Shown here in pieces: positions 14,180 to 22,257 of a stretch of DNA of 45,183 nucleotides. The notes below the pieces were generated by a model that searched no databases, was not told the DNA's origin, and worked only from the letters and a program-made list of their open reading frames with translations. Origin of the DNA: a virus; the IMG/VR virus record IMGVR_UViG_3300031759_000047, positions 1 through 45,183 of that record. One strand, written 5' to 3'. A program made the translations under genes and the position numbers. The first letter of the stretch is position 1. Every line of letters starts with the position of its first letter.

Positions 14180-14366
14180 GGCGTTCCTCTGCCTGGTGCT
14201 CGCGACCGCGGCGGCCATGCTACTGGGATTCGGCGTCCGCTCGTGCGTCATGGGCGGGCTGGAAGAGATCCGCAGGAGCACCGAGTGCGCCCTGCGTGGC
14301 GGGGTGATGGTCAGGGAGGCGAGGAATAGCTCTCGCCTGGCCTGCGCAAGACTGATGGAGGAGTAG
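14163..14366 (+). CDS. Small membrane protein, 67 aa
   Basis: ATG at 14163 overlaps the end of the HNH gene by 17 bases. A hydrophobic helix at residues ~6-24 (KAFLCLVLATAAAMLLGFGV) is followed by a Cys-containing charged segment (EEIRRSTECALRGG). One-pass inner-membrane topology is likely. No family recognised. Confidence 0.6.
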   Translation: MRAYDKAFLCLVLATAAAMLLGFGVRSCVMGGLEEIRRSTECALRGGVMVREARNSSRLACARLMEE

Positions 14367-14636
14367 GTGACCAAGAGGGTGTGGCCCGGCCTGGGTCGGG
14401 CGGCTGTGACTATCAAAGGCGCGAACCCCACGGAGGCTTGGCTCCAGGACGTGGAGGACTGGCTGGTCAGCAGCCGGTTCTCCCTGGGCGACCTGGCGGT
14501 GTGCGACCGCGTGCTGTCGGGCCTGGACAACGAGAGGATGGCCGAGCACTGCCGGCGCGGGGCCCGGCCCATCCCGGGGGCCCCGCCCTCCATGCGGGAC
14601 ATCCTGGAGGCCCTCAGGGCGGAGCCCTCCCTGTGA
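14367..14636 (+). CDS. Hypothetical protein, 89 aa
   Basis: GTG at 14367 directly follows the upstream TAG, with GGAGGAG overlapping the end of that gene. Helical, with AWLQDVEDWLVSSRFSLGDL, ERMAEHCRRG and PSMRDILEALRAEPSL. The stop overlaps the next start as GTGA. No family recognised. Confidence 0.6.
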   Translation: MTKRVWPGLGRAAVTIKGANPTEAWLQDVEDWLVSSRFSLGDLAVCDRVLSGLDNERMAEHCRRGARPIPGAPPSMRDILEALRAEPSL

Positions 14637-14956
14637 GCCTGCTCGACCTGACCGAGTACGACCACCACGTCCTGGCTGCGCTCGTCCACTACAGGAGTGT
14701 GCAGTCCCGGGAGGAGATGGAGAGGACTGATCCCCAGTCGCCGCTGGTGCGCTGGATGATCAACTACATGCCGGCCCCAGAGGGCGAGGAGATACTAAAC
14801 GGCCGCATGAACGGCTACGGCGTGGGGGTGGAGAAGAACCCCAGGACGAGGGAGTGGTGCGTGGTGTTCTACCACCCGCTCACGAGGCAGCCGGCGGCCC
14901 AAGTGGTGGTCCCGGGCAGCGCGCCACCTCCTCCCATACCGCCGTGGGTAACTTAG
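14633..14956 (+). CDS. Hypothetical protein, 107 aa
   Basis: GTG at 14633 overlaps the upstream stop. It begins with a helical stretch (LLDLTEYDHHVLAALVHYRS) and then a beta-rich half containing NGYGVGVEKNP and REWCVVFYHPLTRQPAAQVV. It ends inside the next promoter motif: its TAG is part of the GTAACTTAG sequence. No family recognised. Confidence 0.6.
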   Translation: MSLLDLTEYDHHVLAALVHYRSVQSREEMERTDPQSPLVRWMINYMPAPEGEEILNGRMNGYGVGVEKNPRTREWCVVFYHPLTRQPAAQVVVPGSAPPPPIPPWVT

Positions 14957-14987
14957 CGCTTGCCTTCTCTTTGAACCCCGCTATAAT
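14948..14987 (+). promoter_or_regulatory. Promoter with shared upstream motif (copy 2)
   Basis: GTAACTT (14948-14954), two bases, CGCTTGCCTTC (14957-14967), TATAAT at 14982-14987; the -35 TTGCCT is 16 bases from the -10. It lies 48 bases before the AAA ATPase gene, which has AGGAG upstream. Confidence 0.8.
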
Positions 14988-15035
14988 CGTGCGACCGGTC
15001 AAGGGACCGCGATAGCACATAACAGGAGAACTGCC

Positions 15036-16747
15036 TTGGAAATCCAGCTAAAGAAAGACTTCGTGGCCTCCCTGGCGCAGGCCGTGAACGCCACCCACCC
15101 AGTCCTCTGCAAGCACCTGCTCAGCAGGATCAACCGCTACGGCGAGGAGAGCCTGACGCTCGACACCAACCGTCTGGAGGAGCTCGACGAGGGCCTGACC
15201 CCGGCGGCCCTGGAAGACCTGGTGTACGAGCACGCTCGGGCCGTCAAGGCCCAGGGCGTCATGATGTACATCGGCTCCATCCGACTGGTGCTCAAGGACG
15301 TCAAGAGGTCCAAGCCGGGCAGCCTGGCGGCCCTGCAGGCCGCGCTCCGTGTCTACTTCCTGGAGGACGCGCTGGACGGCTGGCTGTACAAGGAGTGCGG
15401 CGACAAGTTTCTCCCCTTCGTGATCAACGGCGTCTACCTCAAGCTGCACACCACGAGGGAGAAGAGCGAGGGGGCCAAGGACTACGTGCGCCTCAGTTTC
15501 GTGGCGCACTCCACTGCGGGCACCGCCAGGAGCTACCGCAACACGTGCAGCCGGCGGGACGACTACGGCTCAGAGTACGACAGCGTCTCCTGGGAGTGGG
15601 GCGACTTCAACAAGAAGACGGTCCCCGACCTGCTGGCCGAGAAGGGCCTCTTCCACGAGAGGCCCGAGCTCAAGGCGGACTACCTCCGCCAGCTGGCCCT
15701 GTTCGACGCCTATCGCCCCAGGTTCGGCGAGCAGTTCGTGGGCGTGTCGGGCTCCCTGGAGATGGAGTTCGACCCCGATGACAACTCCGAGTACAGGAGT
15801 CGGCGCAACCGAGAGCTCGTGTCGGAGGCCTGCTACATCAACGACGACGGCAGCGTCGAGCGCGCCGAGATGGCCGAGGAGCGCGAGAACACCCACTGGG
15901 TAGAGACCACCGGGCTCGCCGAGGACAGCCCTCTGTTCCGGCGCATCCCGGTCCACCCCTACCTGCGCATGTTCAACCTGGGCACCCACGCGTTCGCCTT
16001 CAAGCACGTGGACGACGTGAGGCCCTACGTCTACCGCGAGGACATGGCCGACAAGATCGTACTACCGGAGGCCCACCGCGACCTCATCGAAGTGCTGACC
16101 ACCGACTTCGACGCGGTCCTCGGGGGCGATGTAGTAGAGGGCAAGGGCACTGGGGCCTGCATCCTCTGCAAGGGCCAGGCGGGCCTAGGCAAGACCCTGA
16201 CCGCCGAGATCTCCTCCGAGGTCAGCAGGAAGCCCCTCTACAAGGTGCACTCCGGTCAGCTGGGCACCGACGCCCAGGAGGTCGAGAAGACGCTCAAGGT
16301 CATCTTCGGCCGGGCCGAGCGGTGGGGGTGCATCCTCCTGCTCGACGAGGCGGACGTGTACATCCGCCGCCGGGGCGACGACCTGGACCACAACGCCGTG
16401 GTGGCAGCCTTCCTGCGCACCATGGAGTACTTCGGCGGCACGTTCTTCATGACCACTAACCGGGCCGACGACGTCGACGACGCGATCGAGAGCCGCTGCG
16501 TGGCCATCATCCTCTACGAAATGCCGAGCGCCAGGGAGCTCCGCCGCATCTTCGAGATCCAGTCCGAGAGCTGGGGGGCCGAGCTGTCCGAGAGCGACCT
16601 CGAAAAGCTGGTCAGCTACTACGACGGCAGCTGTCGGGACGCGACGTCGGCCAGCTGGTCAAGCTGGCAACTCGCTACGCCGCGGCGCGGAAGATCCGAG
16701 TGGACAGCGAGGTCATCCGCAAGCTGGCCCAGTTCAAGGGGTTCTGA
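15036..16747 (+). CDS. AAA+ ATPase, with frameshift near 16632
   Basis: TTG at 15036 follows AGGAGAA. A long N-terminal region (~370 aa) of unknown fold precedes an AAA+ module: Walker A CKGQAGLGKTLTAE (~377), Walker B CILLLDEADVYIRRRG (~433), sensor FFMTTNRADDVDD and a likely arginine finger in ESRC. After SYYDGS the frame becomes Ser/Trp-rich and stays open to 16868. A sensible end continues in the -1 frame (SGRDVGQLVKLATRYAAARK, then to KLAQFKGF) and stops at 16747, three bases before the next gene. SGRD followed by KLA is the normal AAA+ lid sequence, so one base is missing or two are extra near 16632-16640. Likely a protein remodelling or DNA-associated motor. Confidence 0.75.
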
Positions 16748-16750
16748 GGC

Positions 16751-17074
16751 ATGGACATCAAGACCCTCCCCGAGCTCATCGCCTGCGTCCGGCAGGCCGT
16801 CGACGACATGCCCTCCCGGGTCGGGGAGGCCGTCCTCATGGTCTGCGACGCCGTCGAGAACACCATGAAGAAAGAGGTCCCCACCCAGGGGCCTCCTCCT
16901 TTCGAGACGGGGGACGTCGTCCGCGTCAGGGGCATACCCACCGCCCCGCTCATGTCGGTCTCTTCCTGCCAGCTGCACTCCCAGCACGGCTGGCTAGTGC
17001 CGGTCTGCTGGTTCGTGGAGGACCACGAGGCCACTTCCACATTCCTGGCGGGGCAGCTGGAGAAGGTCAGGTGA
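16751..17074 (+). CDS. Hypothetical protein, 107 aa
   Basis: ATG at 16751. An N-terminal helix pair (LPELIACVRQAVDDMPSRVG) is followed by a small beta domain with FETGDVVRVRGIPTAP and HGWLVPVCWFVEDHEATSTF. The second part resembles SH3-like phage proteins of unknown function. Stop overlaps next start (GTGA). Confidence 0.6.
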   Translation: MDIKTLPELIACVRQAVDDMPSRVGEAVLMVCDAVENTMKKEVPTQGPPPFETGDVVRVRGIPTAPLMSVSSCQLHSQHGWLVPVCWFVEDHEATSTFLAGQLEKVR

Positions 17075-17352
17075 CCCCCAACGAGATCGACCGAGAGGGC
17101 GACCTCCGCCATGCCCTGCGCGAGCTCCGCGTGGTCATAAGCGCGGAGTTCACCTACGCGGTCGCCCAGGTGAGGGCCCGCAACGCCGGGCTGCCCTGCC
17201 CGTCCCGCGAGCACTTTGCGGGGCAGGACGCCTTCCGCAGGGTGGTGAGGGACAACCTCTCCATGGACCTGGCGGGCACGATCCTGTTCCTGACCGTGCT
17301 GGCCCTGCGCGGCAGCCACCCCAGAGAGCTTCAGAGGAGCACGCTGAATTGA
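17071..17352 (+). CDS. Hypothetical protein, 93 aa
   Basis: GTG at 17071 overlaps the upstream stop. All-helical: REGDLRHALRELRVVISAEF, YAVAQVRARN, and MDLAGTILFLTVLALRG near the end. The stop overlaps the exonuclease start. No family recognised. Confidence 0.6.
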   Translation: MTPNEIDREGDLRHALRELRVVISAEFTYAVAQVRARNAGLPCPSREHFAGQDAFRRVVRDNLSMDLAGTILFLTVLALRGSHPRELQRSTLN

Positions 17353-17993
17353 CCCACATTATGATCGACATCGAGACCTGGGGCACCCGGCCGGGGAGCG
17401 CCATCCGCAGCATCGGGGCCTGCGTGTTCAGGCCCCGGGGCCCCGTCTGCGAGGAGCACATCCTGGCCGAGTTCTACGTCAACGTCAGCACCGAGTCCTG
17501 CCTGGCCTTCGGCCTCACGCAGGACGAGTCGACGATCAAGTTCTGGGCCGAGCAGGGCGAGGCCGCGCGGGCGGCGCTGGAGGCAGACCAGGCCAGCATC
17601 GACGTGGCGCTGGGCCGACTGGGCACCTTCTTCGTCGAGCACCGCTGCGAGCACTACTGGGGCCACGGGGCCAACTTCGACGGCGTGCTGCTGGAGGCCG
17701 CCTACCACGCCTGTGGGATGATCCCGCCCTGGAAGTTCTGGGGCAGTCGCTGCACGCGGACCCTCTACGACATGGCGGGGGTGGACCTCAAGTCGCTGCC
17801 CCGCCAGGGCACCCACCACAACGCGCTCGACGACGCCAAGCACCAGGCCTGGGTGGCCATGCTGGCGTGCGAGAGACTCTTCCCGCCAGCCCCGGCAGCC
17901 GAGCCCCCGGAGAAGCAGATCTGTCAGTACTGCCTGGACCCGGCGGCCTGCGTGGCGGCGGGGGCCTGCGGCCACCACGGGGCGGACCTGTGA
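17349..17993 (+). CDS. DEDDh 3'-5' exonuclease (Rv2179c/ExoVIII-like) with Cys-rich tail
   Basis: 214 aa from TTG at 17349 (TTGA overlap with the upstream stop). The catalytic residues are readable: MIDIETWG with Asp7 and Glu9, then GHGANFDGVLLEAA with the second Asp, then HHNALDDAKHQAW with the His and last Asp. The AIRSIGACVF segment after ExoI is typical of phage and bacterial enzymes of the Rv2179c-like group. It degrades or trims nucleic acid from the 3' end. The C-terminal ~25 residues add CQYCLDPAACVAAGACGHH, a possible extra metal site not usual for the family. Confidence 0.82.
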   Translation: MTHIMIDIETWGTRPGSAIRSIGACVFRPRGPVCEEHILAEFYVNVSTESCLAFGLTQDESTIKFWAEQGEAARAALEADQASIDVALGRLGTFFVEHRCEHYWGHGANFDGVLLEAAYHACGMIPPWKFWGSRCTRTLYDMAGVDLKSLPRQGTHHNALDDAKHQAWVAMLACERLFPPAPAAEPPEKQICQYCLDPAACVAAGACGHHGADL

Positions 17994-18214
17994 CCCACGG
18001 CTTCAAGACGCGCCGGGGGGTCAAGACCTGCGACCCCTGCGGCCGGGACGAGGAGGGCCGCTGCGCGTCCTCCGGGACGACCCAGCCGGCCTGCTCGGAC
18101 GCGCGCTGCCCCTGGAAAGACCCGGACGGCACGCCCGAGGCCATGAGTGCCCGCGTCGCGGAGCTCGAGAGCAGGTTCAACGTCTTCGGCTACGGTCCGG
18201 GGATCTGGCGATGA
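17990..18214 (+). CDS. Cys-rich small protein, 74 aa
   Basis: GTG at 17990 overlaps the exonuclease stop; its own stop overlaps the PLP-enzyme start. It contains CDPCGRDEEGRC and CSDARCPW, four to five cysteines suited to bind zinc, then a helical segment ARVAELESRFNVFGYG. Function unknown. Confidence 0.6.
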   Translation: MTHGFKTRRGVKTCDPCGRDEEGRCASSGTTQPACSDARCPWKDPDGTPEAMSARVAELESRFNVFGYGPGIWR

Positions 18215-19173
18215 CCTGGGAGGAAGAGGCCAAGAGGCTGACCCCCTGGGAGGAGCGCGGGGGCGTGCTGTTCAAGCGCGAGGACCTGTTCGCGCCGCTG
18301 TGCAAGAACGGCCCCAACGGGGCCAAGTTCCGCCAGCTGCTGCACCTGTTCGCGCGCCACCGGGGCAACGCCACCCACGTGATGACCGCGGCCAGCGTGC
18401 TCTCGCCGCAGCACAGCATGACAGCGGCGGTGGCCCACCACTACGGGCTGCCGAGTCTCCACATCATCGGGGCCACCACGCCCGAGAAGGCGGTGGCCAA
18501 CCACGTCAACGTCCGGGTGGCCTCCCGCTTCGGGGCCAAGTTCGAGGCGATCAAGGTGGCGTACAACCCGGAGCTCCAGAGGGCACTGGAGCGCCGCCGC
18601 CGGCCCGACAGCTTCGTGGTGCCCTACGGCATCACCACCGCCCCTGACTGCTCGGAGGAGGACCTGAGGGCCTTCCACGAGGTGGGCGGGGTCCAGGTCA
18701 AGAACCTGCCCGAGCAGGTGGAGACACTGATCGTCCCGGCGGGCAGCTGCAACACTCTCACCAGCGTGATCTACGGACTGGTCCGGCACGGCCACGGGAA
18801 CCTCCGGGAGCTCGTATCCGTCGGCATCGGGCCCGACAAGGTGGCCTGGGTCCAGGAGCGCCTGACCCGGCTGGGCGTGCGGCCACCGCTGCCCTTCAAG
18901 TGGAACCGCCGAGTGTCCCTGCACGAGAGTGGGTTCGCGGCCTACGGGGACCGGATGCCGGAAGAGTACTACGGCCTGCAAGGGCACCCTACTTATGAGG
19001 GAAAAATCCTTCGCTGGATGAAGAGGCACGGCGTCCTCCCTCCCCGCGACAAGGGCCTGGGCTTCTGGATCGTGGCCGGCGAGATGAGCGAGAAGGCCGT
19101 GGAGAAGAAGTACCCGGTCGAGGGCCTCAACGACAGCATCAAGGACCTGTTCAGCGTGCAGTTAGCACCATAA
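18211..19173 (+). CDS. Fold-type II PLP-dependent enzyme (D-Cys desulfhydrase/ACC deaminase-like)
   Basis: 320 aa. It begins with the substrate-channel segment FKREDLFAP and then NGAKFRQL, where Lys39 is the expected PLP Schiff-base lysine. SPQHSMTAAVAHHYGL corresponds to the stretch facing the cofactor. PAGSCNTLTSVIYGL corresponds to the phosphate-binding loop. Enzymes of this fold catalyse beta-elimination, replacement or deamination of amino acids. It sits just before the thymidine-modification genes, where other phages carry PLP enzymes that reshape an amino acid attached to 5-hmdU. That role is inferred. The Asn usual in the S-x-N motif is His here, so the substrate may be unusual. Confidence 0.75.
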   Translation: MTWEEEAKRLTPWEERGGVLFKREDLFAPLCKNGPNGAKFRQLLHLFARHRGNATHVMTAASVLSPQHSMTAAVAHHYGLPSLHIIGATTPEKAVANHVNVRVASRFGAKFEAIKVAYNPELQRALERRRRPDSFVVPYGITTAPDCSEEDLRAFHEVGGVQVKNLPEQVETLIVPAGSCNTLTSVIYGLVRHGHGNLRELVSVGIGPDKVAWVQERLTRLGVRPPLPFKWNRRVSLHESGFAAYGDRMPEEYYGLQGHPTYEGKILRWMKRHGVLPPRDKGLGFWIVAGEMSEKAVEKKYPVEGLNDSIKDLFSVQLAP

Positions 19174-19183
19174 GGAGAGAACT

Positions 19184-19561
19184 ATGAAGAAGAAACTCTT
19201 GATCGGTCTCGCGCTCCTCGCCCTAGTGGGGTGCGACCGCGATGCCGACGTGGCCCAGAAGAACCTAGCCCAGGACGCAGACAACTTCAAGATCCCCAGG
19301 CGCATCGCCTTCATCAACGGGATCACGGACAAGTACCTCCTGGAGATCACGGGCTTCTGCGCGTTCAAGGCCTCCGATGAGACCAAGAACGTGCTCAACG
19401 TCATCTGCAAGGTCGACGGAGGCTACAAGAAGCACTCCATCGGCCTCTCGGACAACGTGACGTTCGTGAGCGAGCAGCTGGCCCCGCGGGACGTCAGCAC
19501 CTCGCTCTACCACGTGACGTTCAAGCCGGCCACGCTGGTCCCCGACGTCGAGCTGCGGTAG
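19184..19561 (+). CDS. Beta-sandwich lipoprotein
   Basis: 125 aa with a lipoprotein signal (MKKKLLIGLALLALVGC; lipobox LVGC, Cys17). It continues DRDADVAQKNLAQDADNFKI, RIAFINGITDKYLLEITGFC and HSIGLSDNVTFVSEQL. This is the pattern of the phage beta-sandwich lipoprotein family found in many siphoviruses. AGGAG precedes the ATG. It would be exported and lipidated in an infected Gram-negative cell. Some phage lipoproteins block superinfection, but the role of this family is not settled. Confidence 0.8.
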   Translation: MKKKLLIGLALLALVGCDRDADVAQKNLAQDADNFKIPRRIAFINGITDKYLLEITGFCAFKASDETKNVLNVICKVDGGYKKHSIGLSDNVTFVSEQLAPRDVSTSLYHVTFKPATLVPDVELR

Positions 19562-19569
19562 GCGCGCAG

Positions 19570-19845
19570 ATGAAGGCCGGTACGCACGTCCGCACGCCCG
19601 ACGGCCGCGAGTGGACGGTCGTCTACCACGGTCCCGACGGCTACGGGGTCGTGGAGGGACGCCGGACCCTGACCGAGGACGAGCTCAGGAACATACACCT
19701 GGGCGGCCCGTTCTCCAGGGAGGCACTGGCTGAGGCCGTCAAGGCTACCCACATGCTGCGGGACTCCGTCTCGCCGACCATGGACGAGCGCATGTGGCCC
19801 GGAATGACGCTGATCGGCGAAGAGTTCGAGAGGATCGCGGAATGA
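19570..19845 (+). CDS. Hypothetical protein, 91 aa
   Basis: ATG at 19570. An N-terminal small beta unit (GTHVRTPDGREWTVVYHGPD) is followed by a helical half with REALAEAVKATHMLRDSVS and TLIGEEFERIAE. The stop overlaps the next start as ATGA, tying it to the amino acid:DNA transferase-like gene. No family recognised. Confidence 0.6.
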   Translation: MKAGTHVRTPDGREWTVVYHGPDGYGVVEGRRTLTEDELRNIHLGGPFSREALAEAVKATHMLRDSVSPTMDERMWPGMTLIGEEFERIAE

Positions 19846-20861
19846 AGGACTACCGCACCCCCGAGCACCGCGGCGAGTACTTCGCCGCGCTCTACGAGAC
19901 CAACCTCCGGCACGGCACCATGCCGGGGCTCGTCTACCTCTACATGCCGGCGCTGGCGCACGCCCTGGGCTGGGACGAAAAGACCAAGCTGTGGTTCGCG
20001 TTCCTCAACGGGATGACGCAGAACCCGCTGACTAGCCTGCGCCTTCTCGAGCAGCTGCCCGAGCCGCCCGAGAACAAGATAGCCCTAGCGGTCTTCAAGC
20101 AGTGGTTCGACGCGGAGTGGCCCCGACTTCAATACGACACCGATCGGCGCTACGCCAAGAAGGAGACCTGCGAGGCCATCAAGAGCTACTGCTGGGCGGC
20201 GGCCGCTTTCGGAGACTCTCAGACGACTCCCCAGGTCGACATGCTGAGCCTTAGGTCTTGGGAGGCCATTTGGGGCTTCGTGACTTCCTCCTTCCGCAGC
20301 TTCGGCCGGCTCTCGGCCTTCAGCTACCTGGAGTACGTGCGAATCATGGGCCACGGCTGCGAGCCCGATACCCTACTATTCTCCGACAAGTCGGGCAGCA
20401 AGAGCCACCGCAACGGCATGCTGTTCCTGACAGGCCTGGACGAGCTGGTGAACGACAAGCGGACCGGCCGGGGCCCCGTGGCCTACGAGAACTTCGGCAA
20501 GATGTGTGTATGGCTCCAAGAACGCGCCGACATCTGGCAGGCCGCCTTCAACGAGATGGAGGCGCGGAAGGGCTCGACGCTGCGGGCCACCAACTTCACC
20601 TTCGAGAGCCAGCTGTGCCAGTTCAAAAACTCCTTCTTCGGCCGGCGCTACCCCGGGGTCTACGCAGACATGGCCTGGGAGCGCCTCCAGTGGTACAAGA
20701 CCAACGTGGGGCAGGACAGGAACTGCCGCCTGATCGCCGACATCTACCACTCCCTGCCCGACTGGCTCCAGTACGGAAATGACCGCTTGACCGTCAGGCA
20801 GAGAGCGGCTATATTCCCCCGCACGGGCGTGCCCTACCGAGCAGAGCACTTCCTAGAATAG
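19842..20861 (+). CDS. Amino acid:DNA transferase-like protein (thymidine hypermodification)
   Basis: 339 aa, ATG at 19842. The sequence resembles the amino acid:DNA transferase family of phages such as M6 and ViI: YFAALYETNLRHGTMPGLVY near the start, LWFAFLNGMTQNPLTSLRLL, RSWEAIWGFVTSSFRSFGRL, and WYKTNVGQDRNCRLIADIYH near the end. Known members attach Gly or Ser to phosphorylated 5-hydroxymethyluracil in DNA. In this window it lies with a 5-hmdU kinase candidate, a dUMP hydroxymethylase candidate and a PLP enzyme, which supports the role. Which amino acid is used cannot be told from the sequence. Confidence 0.75.
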   Translation: MKDYRTPEHRGEYFAALYETNLRHGTMPGLVYLYMPALAHALGWDEKTKLWFAFLNGMTQNPLTSLRLLEQLPEPPENKIALAVFKQWFDAEWPRLQYDTDRRYAKKETCEAIKSYCWAAAAFGDSQTTPQVDMLSLRSWEAIWGFVTSSFRSFGRLSAFSYLEYVRIMGHGCEPDTLLFSDKSGSKSHRNGMLFLTGLDELVNDKRTGRGPVAYENFGKMCVWLQERADIWQAAFNEMEARKGSTLRATNFTFESQLCQFKNSFFGRRYPGVYADMAWERLQWYKTNVGQDRNCRLIADIYHSLPDWLQYGNDRLTVRQRAAIFPRTGVPYRAEHFLE

Positions 20862-20874
20862 CGAGATAGCACTC

Positions 20875-21414
20875 ATGGAAATCTACACCCAGGCCCTCAT
20901 ATTCGCGGTCCGCGCCCACGGGGACCAGAAGCGCAAGTACACCAACGATCCCTACGTCGTCCACCCCATCCGCGTGGCCGAGATACTGCGGGAGGCGAAG
21001 GCCCCAGAGGTCATAGTCTCCGCCGCGCTCCTGCACGACACGGTGGAGGACACGAAGACGACTTACCAGGACCTCGTCATGGAGTTCGGTCCGGCCATGG
21101 CAGACCTCGTCATGGAGGTCACGGACCCCAGCCGGCCCGAGGACGGCAACCGCGCCGCGCGCAAGGCCATCGACAGGGAGCACCTGGCCCGGGCCAGCGT
21201 GTACGGGAAGACCATCAAGCTGGCGGACCTCATCGACAACACCGCCAGCATCGTGAGGTACGACCCCGACTTCGCCAGGGTCTACCTCGCCGAGAAGAGG
21301 CTACTCCTGCAGGAGGCGCTGAGGCCCGTCGGGGCGTTCCATGACTGGCAGAGTGTCCACGGCAGGCTCTACGCGAAGGCACTGGCCCAGATGGAGACTC
21401 TATGCCTAAGCTGA
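20875..21414 (+). CDS. MESH1/SpoT-type (p)ppGpp hydrolase (HD domain)
   Basis: 179 aa. It matches the hydrolase domain of RelA/SpoT and MESH1: FAVRAHGDQKRKYTNDPYVV, HPIRVAEIL, and the HD signature ALLHDTVEDT (His54-Asp55, Glu58-Asp59), then GKTIKLADLIDNTASI. These enzymes remove the 3' pyrophosphate from (p)ppGpp using Mn2+. No synthetase domain is present. It overlaps the P-loop kinase gene by 13 bases in the modification cluster. A role in reversing starvation signalling or small-alarmone-synthetase defence is plausible inference; an alternative is a modified-nucleotide pyrophosphohydrolase. Confidence 0.85.
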   Translation: MEIYTQALIFAVRAHGDQKRKYTNDPYVVHPIRVAEILREAKAPEVIVSAALLHDTVEDTKTTYQDLVMEFGPAMADLVMEVTDPSRPEDGNRAARKAIDREHLARASVYGKTIKLADLIDNTASIVRYDPDFARVYLAEKRLLLQEALRPVGAFHDWQSVHGRLYAKALAQMETLCLS

Positions 21415-21986
21415 TCATCAACCTGCGCGGCACGTCCGGCTCCGGCAAGACCACGGTGGTCCGCCGGCTCATGGGGCTGGGCGAGGTCGAGAATATGAGG
21501 ACAACCGACGGGAAGATCGCAGGGGTTCGCCTAGAGGTTCCACGCTGGAGCCACGCCGTGTTCTTCATCGGCAAGTACGACAGCGTCTGCGGCGGGATGG
21601 ACACCGTGCCCACGCAGGCCGACTGCTCCACCCTGATCCATCGGGCATACGATCATGGCCACGTAGTCTGCGAGGGCCTGCTAGCCTCCGGGGTCGGGCC
21701 CAAGGCTACCCTGCCCGCGGCGTGCATCGCGGCGGCCGGCCCCAACGCCTGGTTCCTCTGCCTGGACACGCCGCTAGAGGTTTGCATCGAGCGCGTCAAG
21801 CAGCGCCGGGCCGCCCGGGGCGACGACCGCCCGTTCAACCCGGCCAACACCCAGGCCAAGTGGGAGCAGACGCGCCGGGCCTACGAGCTCCTGGAGGAGG
21901 GCGGAGCCAACGTGCGCTGGCTGCCCTACGAGACGGCCTACGAGAAGGTCCGCGCCATTCTGGAGAAGGTTGATGCCGCGGACTGA
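21402..21986 (+). CDS. P-loop kinase, probable 5-hmdU DNA kinase
   Basis: 194 aa. Walker A is RGTSGSGKTTVVRRLM (GxxxxGKT at 10-17). WFLCLDTPLEVCIERVKQRR gives the strand and basic lid of a nucleotide-kinase-like fold, and ARGDDRPFNPANTQAKWEQT follows. In phages with hypermodified thymidine a P-loop kinase phosphorylates 5-hydroxymethyl-dU within DNA to prepare it for amino acid attachment. Close linkage with the helical-domain gene at 22254, the transferase-like gene and the TS homologue supports that call. A generic small-molecule or polynucleotide kinase remains possible. Confidence 0.72.
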   Translation: MPKLIINLRGTSGSGKTTVVRRLMGLGEVENMRTTDGKIAGVRLEVPRWSHAVFFIGKYDSVCGGMDTVPTQADCSTLIHRAYDHGHVVCEGLLASGVGPKATLPAACIAAAGPNAWFLCLDTPLEVCIERVKQRRAARGDDRPFNPANTQAKWEQTRRAYELLEEGGANVRWLPYETAYEKVRAILEKVDAAD

Positions 21987-22257
21987 ACCGAGCCTCTGGA
22001 AGGCCAAGCACAGGGTCTCTAAAGAGGACGACGGTCGGGCCTTGACCTACTTCTGCGACGACAAGCGCCACCTGGTGTGCCAGCCGTATAGCCTGGAGAA
22101 CCTCCACGTCATGGCCCAGCGCCTCGGCCTCAAGCGCCACTGGTTCCACAGGGACCACTACGACATCCCGGTCAAGCGCCGGGCTGAGATCGAGAACCTG
22201 TGCATCCACCTGACGGCGCGGGACATCGTGCGCATCTGCCGGGGAGGCAAGGAGTGA
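21973..22257 (+). CDS. DUF4031-like protein
   Basis: 94 aa, ATG at 21973 (an in-frame TTG lies one codon upstream). The hallmark is ENLHVMAQRLGLKRHWFHRD, then HYDIPVKRRAEI, as in small phage/bacterial DUF4031 proteins of unknown function. It overlaps both neighbours, and the downstream gene starts within its stop (GTGA). Presence between kinase and helical-domain genes may be operonic convenience or a link to modification. Confidence 0.75.
   Translation: MPRTEPSLWKAKHRVSKEDDGRALTYFCDDKRHLVCQPYSLENLHVMAQRLGLKRHWFHRDHYDIPVKRRAEIENLCIHLTARDIVRICRGGKE

Noticed and set aside
16620-16650. Programmed -1 ribosomal frameshift in the AAA+ gene
   Set aside because: No X-XXY-YYZ slippery heptamer at the point where the protein sequence changes frame; an indel explains it more simply.
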